From positions 1 to 12,503 of the forward strand of contig DATCKS010000274.1 of the NCBI GenBank assembly GCA_036562265.1: DNA of 12,503 nucleotides, in the 5' to 3' direction. The position numbers and the translations under genes were made by a program. The notes under the pieces were generated by a model. It ran no database searches and had not been told where the DNA came from. It was given only the letters and a program-made list of their open reading frames with translations. Each line of letters begins with the position of its first letter. Position 1 is the first letter of the stretch. The DNA comes from DASVDK01 sp036562265 [NCBI: Thermodesulfobacteriota bacterium] (GTDB lineage: Bacteria > DASVDK01). Below, in pieces: positions 1 through 5,979 of the stretch.

Positions 1-273
1 ACGCTTCACCGCCTGGCGGGGCGACTCGCCCTCCCCCTCGCCCTGCTCGAACGGTACCGGATGATCGAGCTCCTCTTCGAGGGGGCCGCGCGGTTCGGCC
101 AGCTCCCGGCGCTCCTCGAGTTGCTCGAAGCCGAGGCGCGAGCGGCCGGCGCCTACTACGCCGCCCGCGCCGCCGAGCACCCAGGGGCCGCCGCCGCCCT
201 GGACGGCTGGACCGCACGGGCCGCGGCGACCGCGGACGCCCTGCTCGCGATGCGCCGCGAAGCCGCCCGCTGA
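1..273 (+). CDS. 3' end of an unknown helical protein (partial)
   Basis: The frame is open from the first base of the window to a TGA at 271-273, giving about 90 visible residues; the true start lies upstream, and the ATG at 61 is only an internal methionine. The visible part is rich in alanine, leucine, glutamate and arginine and should be almost entirely alpha-helical, with no membrane segment, no cysteine and no motif I recognise. Its stop is followed after 6 nt by the ATG of the TauE/SafE permease, so the two are probably co-transcribed. I do not recognise the family. Codon third positions are mostly G or C, as in the neighbouring genes, which supports real coding. Confidence 0.6.
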   Translation, partial: TLHRLAGRLALPLALLERYRMIELLFEGAARFGQLPALLELLEAEARAAGAYYAARAAEHPGAAAALDGWTARAAATADALLAMRREAAR

Positions 274-279
274 CCCACC

Positions 280-1092
280 ATGCTCACGCTCGTCGCCATC
301 GGGCTCGTCACCGGCATCGCGTCGGGCCTGCTCGGCGTCGGGGGCGGCTTCATCCTGGTGCCGCTCCTCTCGGCGCTCGCCGTCCCGCTCCACGCCGTCA
401 TCGGCGCGAGCCTCGTCTTCGTCCTCGCCACCTCGGTCTCCGGAGCCCTGCGGCACCTGCGCCAGGGCACGGCCGACTGGCGGCTCGGCCTTCCCCTCAT
501 GGCGGCCTCGGCCGCGACGGCGGCCTTCGGCTCCGCCGTCAGCGTGAGCCTTCCGGACCGGGTCCTCGGCTGGCTCTTCGCCGCGGTGACCGCGCTCGCC
601 CTGGTGCTCTTCAACCTGCCTCGACCCACCCCCCGCGAGCGTCCGGCCGGCCGCGCGGGCCGCTTCGTCGTCACGCGGGTGCAGGTCGCCGGGGAGGAAC
701 GGTACGCCTACTCGTACTCGCTCGTCGGCGCGCTCCTCGTCGGCGCCGGCATCGGGGGCGTGACCGGCCTCCTCGGGATCGGCGGCGGCTTCCTCCTCGT
801 GCCGCTGCTCGTCGTCCTGCTCGGCATCCCTCTTCCGATCGCCATCGGGACGTCGCTCCTGTCGATCCTCGCCGCCGCGATCGCCGGCATCGCGACGCAC
901 TGGACCCTCCTCGGCGTCGACCCGGCCCTCGTGGGGCCGCTCGTGGCGGCGGGCGTCATCGGCGCGCAGGCGGGCGCGCGCCTCGTGGTGTGGCTGCCGC
1001 GGGCGCGGCTCCGGGTCCTCTACAACGCGCTGCTCGTCGGCGCGACGCTCTACATGGCGGTGCGCGCCGGGCTCGGCCCGGCGGCGGGCTAG
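280..1092 (+). CDS. TauE/SafE family anion exporter (membrane permease)
   Basis: A 270-residue polytopic inner-membrane protein. The family (TauE/SafE, formerly DUF81) exports or imports small organic or sulfur-containing anions such as sulfoacetate, sulfite or related compounds. The internal duplication typical of the family is plain: GLLGVGGGFILVPLL at about residues 17-31 recurs as GLLGIGGGFLLVPLL near residue 163. Each copy opens a half of roughly four hydrophobic segments, and a polar arginine-rich loop around residues 108-135 separates the halves. Length is normal. The ATG at 280 gives an immediate hydrophobic first helix; I see no Shine-Dalgarno, and translation may be coupled to the gene ending 6 nt upstream. 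It converges on metX, with only 21 bp between the stops. The substrate cannot be read from sequence; the nearby sulfur-related genes only hint at a sulfur compound. Confidence 0.93.
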   Translation: MLTLVAIGLVTGIASGLLGVGGGFILVPLLSALAVPLHAVIGASLVFVLATSVSGALRHLRQGTADWRLGLPLMAASAATAAFGSAVSVSLPDRVLGWLFAAVTALALVLFNLPRPTPRERPAGRAGRFVVTRVQVAGEERYAYSYSLVGALLVGAGIGGVTGLLGIGGGFLLVPLLVVLLGIPLPIAIGTSLLSILAAAIAGIATHWTLLGVDPALVGPLVAAGVIGAQAGARLVVWLPRARLRVLYNALLVGATLYMAVRAGLGPAAG

Positions 1093-1113
1093 GCGACGGT
1101 CCCGCGATCGGCG

Positions 1114-2334
1114 CTAGTTGCCGGGGACGCGACGGCGCGCGGCCAGCACCGCGCCGAGGAAGTCGCGGACGAGCGGCCCCTGCTCCTCGGCCTCGAGGAG
1201 GAACGCGTCGTGGCCGTATGCGGAGCGCACCTCGTGCCGCTCCACCTGCATCCCGCGTACGGAAAGGGCCGTGGCGATCTCGTACGACTGCTCCGTCGGG
1301 TAGAGCCAGTCGGAGGTGAAGGAGAGGACGAGGGCGCGCTTGCCCTCGAGGACGCCCCGCAGCGCGCGGTCGACCGCGGCGATCTCCTCGTGCCAGTCGA
1401 ACGTGTCGAGGGCGTTGGTGATGTAGAGGTAGGAGTTCGGGTCGAAACGGTTCACGAACGCCTGACCCTGGTGGTCGAGGTAGTGTTCGACCTCGAAGGT
1501 CGGGCGGAACTTCTCGCGCGGTCCCCGCTGCCGGCGCCCGAAGCGCTTCTCCATGGCCTCGCTCGACAGGTACGTGATGTGGCCGAGCATCCGGGCCACC
1601 GCGAGCCCCTTGCCGGGAGTCGGCCCCCCGTAGTAGTCGCCGTCGTTCCAGTTCGGATCGGAGGTGATCGCGCGCCGCCCGACCTCGTTGAAGGCGATCT
1701 GCATGGCGGTGTGGCGCAGGCACGAGGCCGAGACGACGACGGAATCGACGCGGTTCGGGTACGAGGCGAGCCACTGGAGCGCCTGCATCCCGCCCATCGA
1801 TCCGCCGGCCACGCAGAGGAGGCGCTCGATGCCGAGCGCGGAGACGACGCGAGCCTGGACGTCGACCATGTCGCGGATCGTCACGAGCGGGAAACGGAGC
1901 GCGTAGGGCCGGCCGGTCGTCGGGTCGATGCTCGACGGACCGGTCGTGCCGTAGCACGAGCCGAGGACGTTCGTGCAGACGACGAAGTACCGCGACGTGT
2001 CGAACGGCTTGCCCGGCCCGATCATGACGTCCCACCACCCCGGCTTCCGGTCGGTCGGGCTCGAGTAGCCGGCCGCGTGCGCCCCGCCCGAGAGGGCGTG
2101 GGCCACGAGGATGGCGTTGTCGCGGGCGGGTGAGAGCGTGCCGTAGGTCTCGTAGGCCACCGTGACCGAGGGGAGGACGTCGCCGGACTGGCAGCGGAAC
2201 GGGCCGTCGAGCGTGATGTGATGCGTCGTGACCAGGCCGACGGAGTGCGGATCGCCGGCCCGGTCCACCCCAGGTGCCTCTTCGCGGGGGACCTCGTCGG
2301 CGGTCGAACGACCTGATTCCTCGGCGCGCGGCAT
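1114..2334 (-). CDS. metX: Homoserine O-acetyltransferase (MetX family)
   Basis: An alpha/beta-hydrolase-fold acyltransferase of 406 residues that activates homoserine as its O-acyl (usually acetyl) ester for methionine synthesis by direct sulfhydrylation. Family marks: YETYGTL near residue 61, HALSGGAH at 79-86, NVLGSCYGTTGP at 122-133, and the nucleophile elbow GGSMGGMQALQW with Ser179. The rest of the triad is Asp342 in FTSDWLYP and His375 in YGHDAFLLE. The catalytic domain begins around residue 35; the first 30 or so residues are an acidic, low-complexity extension compared with usual MetX proteins of about 370-380 residues. The ATG at 2334 is favoured because a promoter-like pair lies just upstream; the frame stays open much further but that part overlaps the phosphatase gene. 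It lies 32 bp downstream of the phosphatase gene. The choice of acetyl rather than succinyl donor is inferred from the family name. Confidence 0.95.
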   Translation of the reverse strand: MPRAEESGRSTADEVPREEAPGVDRAGDPHSVGLVTTHHITLDGPFRCQSGDVLPSVTVAYETYGTLSPARDNAILVAHALSGGAHAAGYSSPTDRKPGWWDVMIGPGKPFDTSRYFVVCTNVLGSCYGTTGPSSIDPTTGRPYALRFPLVTIRDMVDVQARVVSALGIERLLCVAGGSMGGMQALQWLASYPNRVDSVVVSASCLRHTAMQIAFNEVGRRAITSDPNWNDGDYYGGPTPGKGLAVARMLGHITYLSSEAMEKRFGRRQRGPREKFRPTFEVEHYLDHQGQAFVNRFDPNSYLYITNALDTFDWHEEIAAVDRALRGVLEGKRALVLSFTSDWLYPTEQSYEIATALSVRGMQVERHEVRSAYGHDAFLLEAEEQGPLVRDFLGAVLAARRRVPGN

Positions 2335-2341
2335 GCGCGCG

Positions 2342-2370
2342 AGGGTACCACGCGGCGCGACGCGACTCAA
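2342..2370 (-). promoter_or_regulatory. Candidate promoter of metX
   Basis: On the minus strand TTGAGT (2370-2365) is followed after exactly 17 nt by TACCCT (2347-2342), then 7 nt and the metX ATG. The -35 element overlaps the stop codon of the upstream phosphatase gene. If active it would start transcription at or next to the ATG, giving a leaderless metX mRNA independent of the upstream gene. Only partial matches to the sigma70 consensus, so moderate confidence. Confidence 0.4.
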
Positions 2371-3269
2371 CGGGCCGACGACTCCCCGAAGGCGGCGACG
2401 AGCGCGTCGTGGACGCGACCGTTCGAGACGATGAGGCCCCGCCGCCAGGTCGGGTCGTCGGTCTCGAAGGTGAGCGCCGCGCCCGACAGGTCGGTGATCC
2501 GCCCGCCGGCCTCCTCGACGATCACCGAGGGGCCGACCAGATCCCACACCGACGTCTGCAGGCTCGCCGAGGCGTAGGCGTCGGCGCTCCCCTGCGCGAC
2601 GAGGACCGCCTTGAGCCCGAGGCTGCCGACCTGGATCAGGGTGCGATGGGGCAGCGCGGCAAGCCGCTCGAGGAAGCCCTCGCGGTGCCGGCTCTTGCCG
2701 ACGAGGAGGCGCGCCGCCTCGAGGGTGCGCACCTCGCTGACGTGCAGGGCCGATGGGCCTTTGTCCTCCTCGGTCACGCTCCCCTCGACGCCGGCGAGCG
2801 GCTCCTGCCACGCCCCGCCGCCGCTCGACGCCCAGTAGATCTTCGGCGAGCCCTGGTCCGGGGGCGGCAGCGGCCGCGCCGCGACGCCGAGGACCGGGCG
2901 GCCGCCGAAGGTGGCGCCGAGGAGGACCATCCACTGTCCGGTCCCGGCCACGAAGTCGCCGGTGCCGTCGATCGGATCGACGAACCAGCACCACCCGCCC
3001 GGCGTGCCGCGCAGCCCCCCCTCCTCGCCGACGATCGGCGTGCCGGGGTCGGCCTCGGCGAGCCGGCGGACGAAGAGGTCGTTGATCTCGCGGTCGACGG
3101 CGGTGACCGGCGTCTGGTCCGCCTTCACCTCCGCGACGACCTGGCCGGCGCGCCAGCGGCGCACCGCCACCTGCGCCGCCTCGCCGACGAGGCGGCGTGC
3201 GAGCGCGACGCGCCGGGCAAGCTCGGCGGGGTCGGGCGGCACCGCGGGCGGAACGGCCGGGTCGGACAT
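2367..3269 (-). CDS. Inositol-monophosphatase family phosphatase, CysQ-like
   Basis: A 300-residue metal-dependent phosphomonoesterase of the IMPase/FBPase/CysQ fold. The metal and catalytic motifs are all present: GEE at 81-83, DPIDGT at 98-103 followed by GDF, and SVWD with Asp243 ahead of EEAGGRITDLSG at 252-263. DQTPVTAVDRE near 51-61 corresponds to the conserved segment before the first metal motif. Substrates in this family include inositol monophosphate, 3'-phosphoadenosine 5'-phosphate (CysQ), histidinol phosphate and fructose bisphosphate; the sequence alone does not decide. The metX gene immediately downstream makes a CysQ-like role in sulfur assimilation attractive but unproven. 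A proline-rich stretch occupies the first 14 residues, and an insertion at about 130-175 is longer than in short IMPases. The ATG at 3269 is chosen because a -10-like hexamer sits 6 nt before it. Confidence 0.9.
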   Translation of the reverse strand: MSDPAVPPAVPPDPAELARRVALARRLVGEAAQVAVRRWRAGQVVAEVKADQTPVTAVDREINDLFVRRLAEADPGTPIVGEEGGLRGTPGGWCWFVDPIDGTGDFVAGTGQWMVLLGATFGGRPVLGVAARPLPPPDQGSPKIYWASSGGGAWQEPLAGVEGSVTEEDKGPSALHVSEVRTLEAARLLVGKSRHREGFLERLAALPHRTLIQVGSLGLKAVLVAQGSADAYASASLQTSVWDLVGPSVIVEEAGGRITDLSGAALTFETDDPTWRRGLIVSNGRVHDALVAAFGESSAR

Positions 3270-3275
3270 GTGACG

Positions 3276-3281
3276 AGCATA
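3276..3281 (-). promoter_or_regulatory. Candidate -10 element for the phosphatase gene (leaderless)
   Basis: The minus strand carries TATGCT at 3281-3276, separated by exactly 6 nt from the ATG at 3269. That places the expected +1 on the A of the start codon. No Shine-Dalgarno is visible and no good -35 hexamer lies 16-18 nt upstream, where a small hairpin (CCGGC 3294-3298 with GCCGG 3305-3309) sits instead. Confidence 0.3.
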
Positions 3282-3634
3282 GCAGAGGCGTTCCCGGCTT
3301 TTTCGCCGGCCACGCCCCCCTCACGCGAGGGATGGGTGTGCGGTCACGGACCGGAGCGCGCCGGCGCGGCCGACGCCCCCTCGCGGTCGCCTCCTTCACA
3401 TGGGAGATGGGAGACGGCAACGGAAGACGGCCAGGCTCGGGCGTCGTGGAGCGGGCAAGACCGGCCGTCGCCGAGCCGGCGGCTCAGGCGCTCGCGGATA
3501 CGCCGGTACAGGCGGCGCGCACCGAAGCCAGGCGGGCGAGCCTCCTCGCCCGGTGGCGGCCGCGCCGCCTCCCGCACGTGGCGTTCGGCTCCCCATCGGC
3601 CGAGCCGTCGGCGCCGCACGGCAGGTCGCCGCGA

Positions 3635-3654
3635 GCCGGCGCCGTCGCGCCGGC
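3635..3654 (-). terminator. Hairpin after the response-regulator gene, possible terminator
   Basis: A perfect 8-bp GC stem (GCCGGCGC at 3635-3642, GCGCCGGC at 3647-3654) with a 4-nt loop begins 16 nt after the stop codon of the response regulator. No T-tract follows on the minus strand, so it is not a canonical rho-independent terminator. It may stabilise the mRNA 3' end or act with Rho. Confidence 0.3.
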
Positions 3655-3670
3655 CGCCGCGTGCTGCTCG

Positions 3671-4321
3671 TCAGGCGTTCGAGGGGGCGGTCGACGGGGA
3701 CGAGGACGAGGAGGCGGAGTTCGTGGTGCGGGCGAAGCCGCCCCGACGACGGAAGTCCTCCTTGCGCAAACCGTACGCGCGCATCTTCTCGTAGAGCGTC
3801 TTCGCGTTCACCCCGGCGCGACGCGCGGTCGCCCCGAGGTGCCCCCGCTCCTCCGTCAGCACGCGGACCAGGTAGTCCCGCTCGAGCTGGCGTACCGCCT
3901 TCTCGCGCATGGCGAGCAGCGGCAGCCCGGTGTCGACCACCGCGACCGGCGCCTGGCGTCGGGCGAGCCCCTTCTGCATCGCCTCGTTGAGCTGCGGCAG
4001 GGAGATCGGCTTGAGGATGACGTCGACGGCGCCCAGGCGGATCGCCTGCAGCGCCTCCTCCGTCGTCGCCGCCCCCGTGATGGCGATGACCGGAAGATCT
4101 GGCCGCTCCTGCTTGAGCGTCCGGAGCAGGTCGGCTCCGCCCTGACCCGGCAGCCGGAGGTCGACCAGGACGATGCTGTACTGGCCGTGGCGCACCATGG
4201 TCAACGCGGTCGCCGCGTCCGAGGCCACCTCCACGTGCTGGCCCGGCGTACGCTCGAGCGCGGTCTTCAGGAAGCTTCGAATGCTCGGGTCGTCGTCGAC
4301 GACGAGGATGTGGGTTTCCAT
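3671..4321 (-). CDS. Response regulator, receiver plus Fis-type HTH (RegA/ActR-like)
   Basis: A 216-residue two-component response regulator. Residues 1-120 form a receiver domain: acidic pair Asp10/Asp11, phospho-acceptor Asp54 in LVDLRLPG, Thr82 in ITG and Lys104 in LKPIS. A linker leads to a Fis-type helix-turn-helix at about 145-190 (ERDYLVRVL, then GHLGATARRAGVNAKTLYEKM), closely resembling the C-terminus of NtrC-class regulators but without the AAA+ sigma54-activating domain. This is the architecture of RegA/PrrA/ActR regulators, which bind DNA without remodelling sigma54 polymerase. The last 17 residues are a low-complexity serine-rich tail. No histidine kinase is in the window, so the partner is unknown. 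The ATG at 4321 begins directly with the receiver. Weak promoter-like hexamers lie just upstream. Confidence 0.92.
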   Translation of the reverse strand: METHILVVDDDPSIRSFLKTALERTPGQHVEVASDAATALTMVRHGQYSIVLVDLRLPGQGGADLLRTLKQERPDLPVIAITGAATTEEALQAIRLGAVDVILKPISLPQLNEAMQKGLARRQAPVAVVDTGLPLLAMREKAVRQLERDYLVRVLTEERGHLGATARRAGVNAKTLYEKMRAYGLRKEDFRRRGGFARTTNSASSSSSPSTAPSNA

Positions 4322-4330
4322 AGCGTCGGG

Positions 4331-4359
4331 AACCTACACCCGGTCGTTTCGGCAGGCAA
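4331..4359 (-). promoter_or_regulatory. Weak candidate promoter of the response regulator
   Basis: On the minus strand TTGCCT (4359-4354) and TAGGTT (4336-4331) are separated by 17 nt, with 9 nt from the -10 to the ATG at 4321. No Shine-Dalgarno is apparent. The matches are poor (TTGxCx and TAxxxT only), so this is a suggestion based mainly on spacing. Confidence 0.25.
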
Positions 4360-4596
4360 GCAAATTCTTAGTCAGCAGGCGCCCGACTGCCGTATCAGGT
4401 GACCCGATTGATGCGAGCCGGCCCGAGAACGCGGCGAAAACGGGGCCATATGGCCCGAGTCCGGCCCCTGCGGGCCGACGGTCCCGGGCGGCGACGGGCG
4501 GGAGCGCTGCGGGGCCAAATGCCGGCCGCCGCAGAAAAATGTCGCCGGTCTTCGCCTCAAAGGCCTTGACACCGCATAAGTTGTCGTCAATTCACC

Positions 4597-4649
4597 ATAA
4601 TTTAGTTTCACAACGCGCGTTGACAGCCCATTCGGGCTCCCCGTAGTAT
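4597..4649 (+). promoter_or_regulatory. Strong sigma70-type promoter with UP-like AT tract, for the small RNA
   Basis: A consensus TTGACA at 4620-4625 and TAGTAT at 4644-4649 are separated by 18 nt. Immediately upstream, 4597-4610 is almost pure A/T in an otherwise very GC-rich window, at the position of an RNA-polymerase alpha-subunit UP element. Expected start is near 4656. No protein gene follows on this strand; the transcript runs into a strong terminator about 150 nt later. A second TTGACA at 4566-4571 has no properly spaced -10. Confidence 0.75.
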
Positions 4650-4655
4650 GGACCC

Positions 4656-4815
4656 TGCTCGCCGGGCAGCCCGAGGTCCGTATATCCCCGCACTCGCTCC
4701 GCGGGGGGCCCGAGGGACTCTTCCTACGGCGAGATCCTTCGTTTCGGCCACATGCCGGCCCCTGGCCGGCCCCGACGCGCCCCGACCCGGCGTACGCCGG
4801 GTCGGGGCTTTTTTT
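4656..4815 (+). ncRNA. Stand-alone structured small RNA, family not recognised
   Basis: Defined by a strong promoter (start near 4656) and a perfect terminator (T-tract ending 4815), giving about 160 nt. The predicted 5' half is an irregular rod: CUCGCCG (4658-4664) pairs with CGGCGAG (4727-4733). Inside it GAGGUCC (4673-4679) pairs imperfectly with GGGACUC (4714-4720), and the tip is CCCCGC (4686-4691) with GCGGGG (4701-4706) around a 9-nt loop. A second hairpin, GCCGGCC/GGCCGGC (4754-4770), precedes the terminator. The octamer GCCCGAGG occurs twice, at 4669-4676 and 4708-4715. The only ORF across it (ATG at 4648) overlaps the -10 element and reads straight through the terminator, so it is not coding. 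It lacks SRP RNA, tmRNA, RNase P and tRNA signatures. Length and an interrupted rod recall 6S RNA, but the pairing does not span the whole transcript. Confidence 0.65.
4779..4815 (+). terminator. Rho-independent terminator of the small RNA
   Basis: A perfect 13-bp stem (4779-4791 with 4796-4808) around a GTAC loop is followed directly by seven Ts (4809-4815). The T-tract is on the plus strand only, so it terminates the plus-strand small RNA rather than the minus-strand peroxiredoxin gene that ends at 4841. Confidence 0.93.
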
Positions 4816-4840
4816 GTGCCTGCGCCGTCGAGGGAAACGG

Positions 4841-5353
4841 TCACTGGCCGCCGCACGCGCGCAGCGCCGCGGTCGGGTCCATCGCGCGCGCGCCGGTGTG
4901 GATCTCGATCACGCGGCCGTCGGGGTCGATGACGAAGGTGGTCCGCCTGGGGAAACCGAAGACGGGGTCGTAGACGCCGTATCGCCGCGCGACCGCGGCG
5001 TCGGAGTCGGCGAGGAGCGGATAGCTGAGCGAGAGGCTCCGCGCGAACGCGCGCACCTCGGATTCCGGGTCGGTGGCGACGCCCAGCACCTGGGCACGGG
5101 CCGCCGCGAACCGCGACGCGAGATCGCGGTACCCGGCGAGCTCCTGCGCTCAGCCGCCGGTGAAGCTCTTGACGATGAAGGCGAGGACGACGGGGCGCCC
5201 GCGGAAGTCGCCGAGCCGGACGGTGCGGCCGTCCTGGTCGCGCAAGGCGAAGTCGGGTGCGACGTCCCCCACCCTCACCGGGCCGTCCGCGGCCGCCGGG
5301 CCGGCGATCAGCGCGGCGGCAACGAGGCCGAGCAGGACGGCCCGGCGCGTCAT
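4841..5353 (-). CDS. Exported selenocysteine-containing peroxiredoxin (AhpC/TSA family), TGA = Sec68
   Basis: Read through one in-frame TGA (5152-5150) as selenocysteine, this is a 170-residue thioredoxin-fold peroxiredoxin that should reduce peroxides outside the cytoplasm. Residues 1-23 form a signal peptide (MTRR, hydrophobic core, AAA/DG cleavage). VGDVAPDFALRDQDG (28-42), RGRPVVLAFIVKSFTGG (51-67), then Sec68 and AQELAGYRD follow the family pattern: T65-G-G-U68 replaces the TxxC peroxidatic motif. Downstream GVATD (91-95), YPLLADSD (111-118) and RRTTFVIDPDG (136-146, with the conserved arginine) continue without a frameshift. The only cysteine, Cys167 near the C-terminus, may resolve the selenenic acid. 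The ATG overlaps the nitroreductase stop as ATGA, implying coupling. A SECIS-like hairpin follows the TGA. The alternative, a Cys-to-stop mutation making a pseudogene, is less likely because the stop is TGA, sits at the catalytic residue, and is followed by that hairpin. Confidence 0.85.
5116..5149 (-). promoter_or_regulatory. Bacterial SECIS-like element after the UGA codon
   Basis: Starting 6 nt after the UGA, GAGCUCGC (5143-5136) pairs with GCGAUCUC (5127-5120) with a single C-U mismatch. The 8-nt apical loop CGGGUACC (5135-5128) contains GGU with a G among its first two bases. A lower helix, GCGC (5149-5146) with GCGU (5119-5116), extends it. The loop starts 14 nt after the UGA, slightly nearer than the usual bacterial range. 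Such an element would bind SelB with Sec-tRNA to recode the stop. Confidence 0.65.
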
Positions 5354-5910
5354 TCGGTCAGGAAGCGGACCCGCTCCTCGAGCGGGCGCCGGGTTTGCGG
5401 CGGCGCGGGCGCGGCGGGGAAGCCGAGGAAGACGGCCGCCACGAGCTTGGCGTCGGCAGGGATCTCGAGGAACGCCTTGACGGCCGGGTGCTCGCACGGC
5501 ACCCCCGTGCGCCAGATCGCCCCGAGCCCTTCGGCGTGCGCCGCCAGGAGCAGGTTCTGCACGGCGCAGCAGGCGGCCGCGTAGTTCTCCTCGCTGTCGT
5601 GCGGCGTCTCCGCGGCGAAGGTCTGGACGAAGACGACGGCCGGCGTGTTGCGGATCCGCTCGGCGGTCGTCTGGAGCTTGCCCCGGGCCTTGTCGCCGCC
5701 GGGGTCCGTACGCGCCGCCTCGAGCAACCGGTCGGCGAGTCGGGCGCGCGCGTCGCCTTCCACCACGTGGAAGAACCAGGGCTCGTTGTGCCGGTGGTTG
5801 GGGGCCCAGGTGGCGGCCTCGAGGATGGTCCGCAGCTTCCCCTTCGGGATCGGGTCGGCGCAGTAGACGGCGATGCTGCGCCGGGTCCGGATCGCGTCGA
5901 GGACGTCCAC
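5350..5910 (-). CDS. Nitroreductase family FMN oxidoreductase (YdjA-like)
   Basis: A 186-residue single-domain flavoprotein, normal length for the small nitroreductases. The N-terminal FMN phosphate-binding signature RTRRSIAVY (8-16) and WAPNHRHNEPWFFHVV (35-50) are characteristic of the YdjA-type branch. EENYAAACCAVQNLLLAAHAEGLGAIWRTG, in the third quarter, forms the conserved dimer helix and second flavin contact. It would use NAD(P)H to reduce nitro compounds, quinones or other electrophiles; the physiological substrate is unknown. No signal peptide, so cytoplasmic. The GTG start at 5910 is well supported by AAGGAGG with good spacing. Its TGA overlaps the ATG of the selenocysteine peroxiredoxin, making a two-gene redox operon. 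A sigma70-like promoter lies upstream at 5980-6009. Confidence 0.93.
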   Translation of the reverse strand: MDVLDAIRTRRSIAVYCADPIPKGKLRTILEAATWAPNHRHNEPWFFHVVEGDARARLADRLLEAARTDPGGDKARGKLQTTAERIRNTPAVVFVQTFAAETPHDSEENYAAACCAVQNLLLAAHAEGLGAIWRTGVPCEHPAVKAFLEIPADAKLVAAVFLGFPAAPAPPQTRRPLEERVRFLTE

Positions 5911-5947
5911 GCGTCGCCTCCTTCACGGGGAGAGGAACACGGCGACA

Positions 5948-5962
5948 CGGCATCGGATGCCG
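5948..5962. promoter_or_regulatory. 15-bp dyad in the nitroreductase leader
   Basis: CGGCATC and GATGCCG flank a single central G, a near-perfect palindrome lying between the expected transcription start (about 5973) and the Shine-Dalgarno of the nitroreductase. It could be an operator for a repressor of this operon or a small leader hairpin. No regulator gene adjoins it. Confidence 0.35.
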
Positions 5963-5979
5963 GCGCCGCCGCCGCGTGA

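Larger units (their letters stand above)
3270..3670. other. Intergenic region, no supported gene
   Basis: About 400 bp between the response regulator stop and the phosphatase start, both on the minus strand. Frames that stay open here are arginine/proline/serine-rich translations of GC-rich DNA without motifs or ribosome-binding sites, and none is convincing. The region holds a hairpin just after the response-regulator stop and the candidate -10 element of the phosphatase gene; otherwise I see nothing in it. Confidence 0.6.
4322..4655. other. Intergenic region upstream of the response regulator and the small RNA
   Basis: No gene is supported here. It holds a 14-bp perfect palindrome at 4443-4456 (GGGCCATATGGCCC), a hairpin CGGCCC/GGGCCG at 4462-4477, and a larger hairpin with outer stem CTGCGG (4507-4512) and CCGCAG (4529-4534). 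A conspicuously AT-rich patch follows at about 4570-4615. The palindrome and hairpins would lie in or near the regulatory region of the response regulator; the AT-rich patch abuts the small-RNA promoter. Confidence 0.5.

Noticed and set aside
1114-3420. Single 768-residue ORF covering metX and more
   Set aside because: Only the last 406 residues are MetX. The upstream extension is a low-complexity shadow of the phosphatase gene, which has complete catalytic motifs in another frame.
3344-3619. 91-residue minus-strand ORF in the 3270-3670 gap
   Set aside because: Arginine-rich, no ribosome-binding site, no recognisable segment; not better than chance in this composition.
2274-3794. 506-residue plus-strand ORF
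   Set aside because: Antisense shadow of the phosphatase gene with no domain or start signal.
4656-4815. 6S RNA or tRNA-Sec as identity of the small RNA
   Set aside because: The rod covers only about half of the transcript, without clear full-length 6S pairing, and there is no tRNA T-arm or UCA anticodon stem. Left as unknown.
4648-4932. Plus-strand ORF over the small RNA (94 residues)
   Set aside because: Its ATG overlaps the -10 element, it has no ribosome-binding site, and it crosses the strong terminator and the antisense of the peroxiredoxin.
4841-5150. Treating the peroxiredoxin as two genes or a pseudogene
   Set aside because: Both halves are in the same frame, joined exactly by TGA at the catalytic cysteine with a SECIS-like hairpin; no other lesion is seen.
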